DNA of 6,272 nt from Acidobacteriota bacterium. GTDB lineage: Bacteria > Acidobacteriota > Vicinamibacteria > Vicinamibacterales > UBA2999. The position numbers and the translations under genes are program-made. Below the pieces are notes generated by a model, which did no database searches, was not told the DNA's origin, and saw only the letters and a list, made by a program, of their open reading frames with translations. Shown in pieces: positions 6,061-6,272 of the stretch (positions within the stretch are counted from its first letter, which is position 1; each line of letters starts with the position of its first letter). The stretch is taken from positions 1-6,272 of the forward strand of contig JACCSI010000170.1 in NCBI GenBank assembly GCA_013813075.1. Direction: 5' to 3'.

Positions 6061-6272
6061 CTCATCGCGGACCGCTATCCGGCGATTCGCGACACGCGTC
6101 TTTAACCCTACGGCTCGCGGGCCGAATTGGATGTCTTCAGCCTCCGACACTTCTCGCCCTTCCGCGCATCACGACCGTTTTCGCCGCTGCGCGCGTTCGT
6201 TTTCCTACGGCAGACGGCTCGGCGCGGATGTGCCCGGATTCCGCAGGTGTGCTCGTCATGTCGCTGTTACAC
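6061..6272. other. Upstream region without a convincing gene
   Basis: This GC-rich stretch lies upstream of the ferritin-like gene and runs to the window edge. I see no RNA gene, long repeat or well-supported reading frame, and no clear -35/-10 pair. It presumably contains the promoter of the ferritin-like gene. The only open frame is a short minus-strand run that stops at 6137, discussed under rejected items. Confidence 0.5.

Noticed and set aside
6137..6271. Minus-strand open frame at the right edge, about 44 codons ending TGA at 6137-6139, with an internal ATG at 6259
   Set aside because: It could be the tail of a gene entering from outside, but it is short, Ala/Arg-rich, has many A-ending codons unlike its GC-rich neighbours, and shows no motif.

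Overview
The window is a GC-rich bacterial segment with four sizeable protein genes, all on the minus strand, separated by short non-coding gaps. Reading in the direction of transcription (right to left), the order is: a Tat-exported ferritin-like diiron protein (6031 to 5204), a membrane-anchored cardiolipin-synthase-like phospholipase D protein (4930 to 3437), an orphan hybrid sensor kinase (about 3290 to 1758), and an exported protein that joins a c-type haem site to a PHM-like type II copper monooxygenase fold (1528 to 14). No RNA gene, mobile element, CRISPR array or long repeat is visible.

The lineage is inferred from gene content only. Exported haem plus copper-monooxygenase-fold proteins and Tat-signal ferritin-like proteins ending in a GGFFPxGxNG-type tail are familiar from Acidobacteriota, especially Vicinamibacteria-like soil lineages. 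Other GC-rich soil phyla such as Gemmatimonadota cannot be excluded. Nothing marks the segment as plasmid, phage or recently transferred.

Layout. Positions 6032-6272 are the upstream region of the ferritin-like gene, with no convincing gene and an inverted repeat that touches its ribosome binding site. Positions 4931-5203 hold two tandem hairpins (possible terminator) and a CATAAT box just before the phospholipase gene. Positions 3291-3436 hold two GC-rich hairpins, and the kinase frame remains open through them. I think this is leader DNA and that the kinase starts at GTG 3290. Positions 1529-1757 hold a perfect 7+7 palindrome and a TAGAAT box in front of the haem/copper gene.

The genes do not form an obvious pathway or tight operon; each gap is large enough for its own promoter. 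Three of the four products act at or outside the cytoplasmic membrane (diiron protein, phospholipid enzyme, haem/copper protein), so an envelope or redox theme is possible but is inference. The haem/copper protein is the most interesting product. It keeps all candidate copper ligands of peptidylglycine hydroxylating monooxygenase and carries a haem that could feed electrons to them, and its substrate is unknown.
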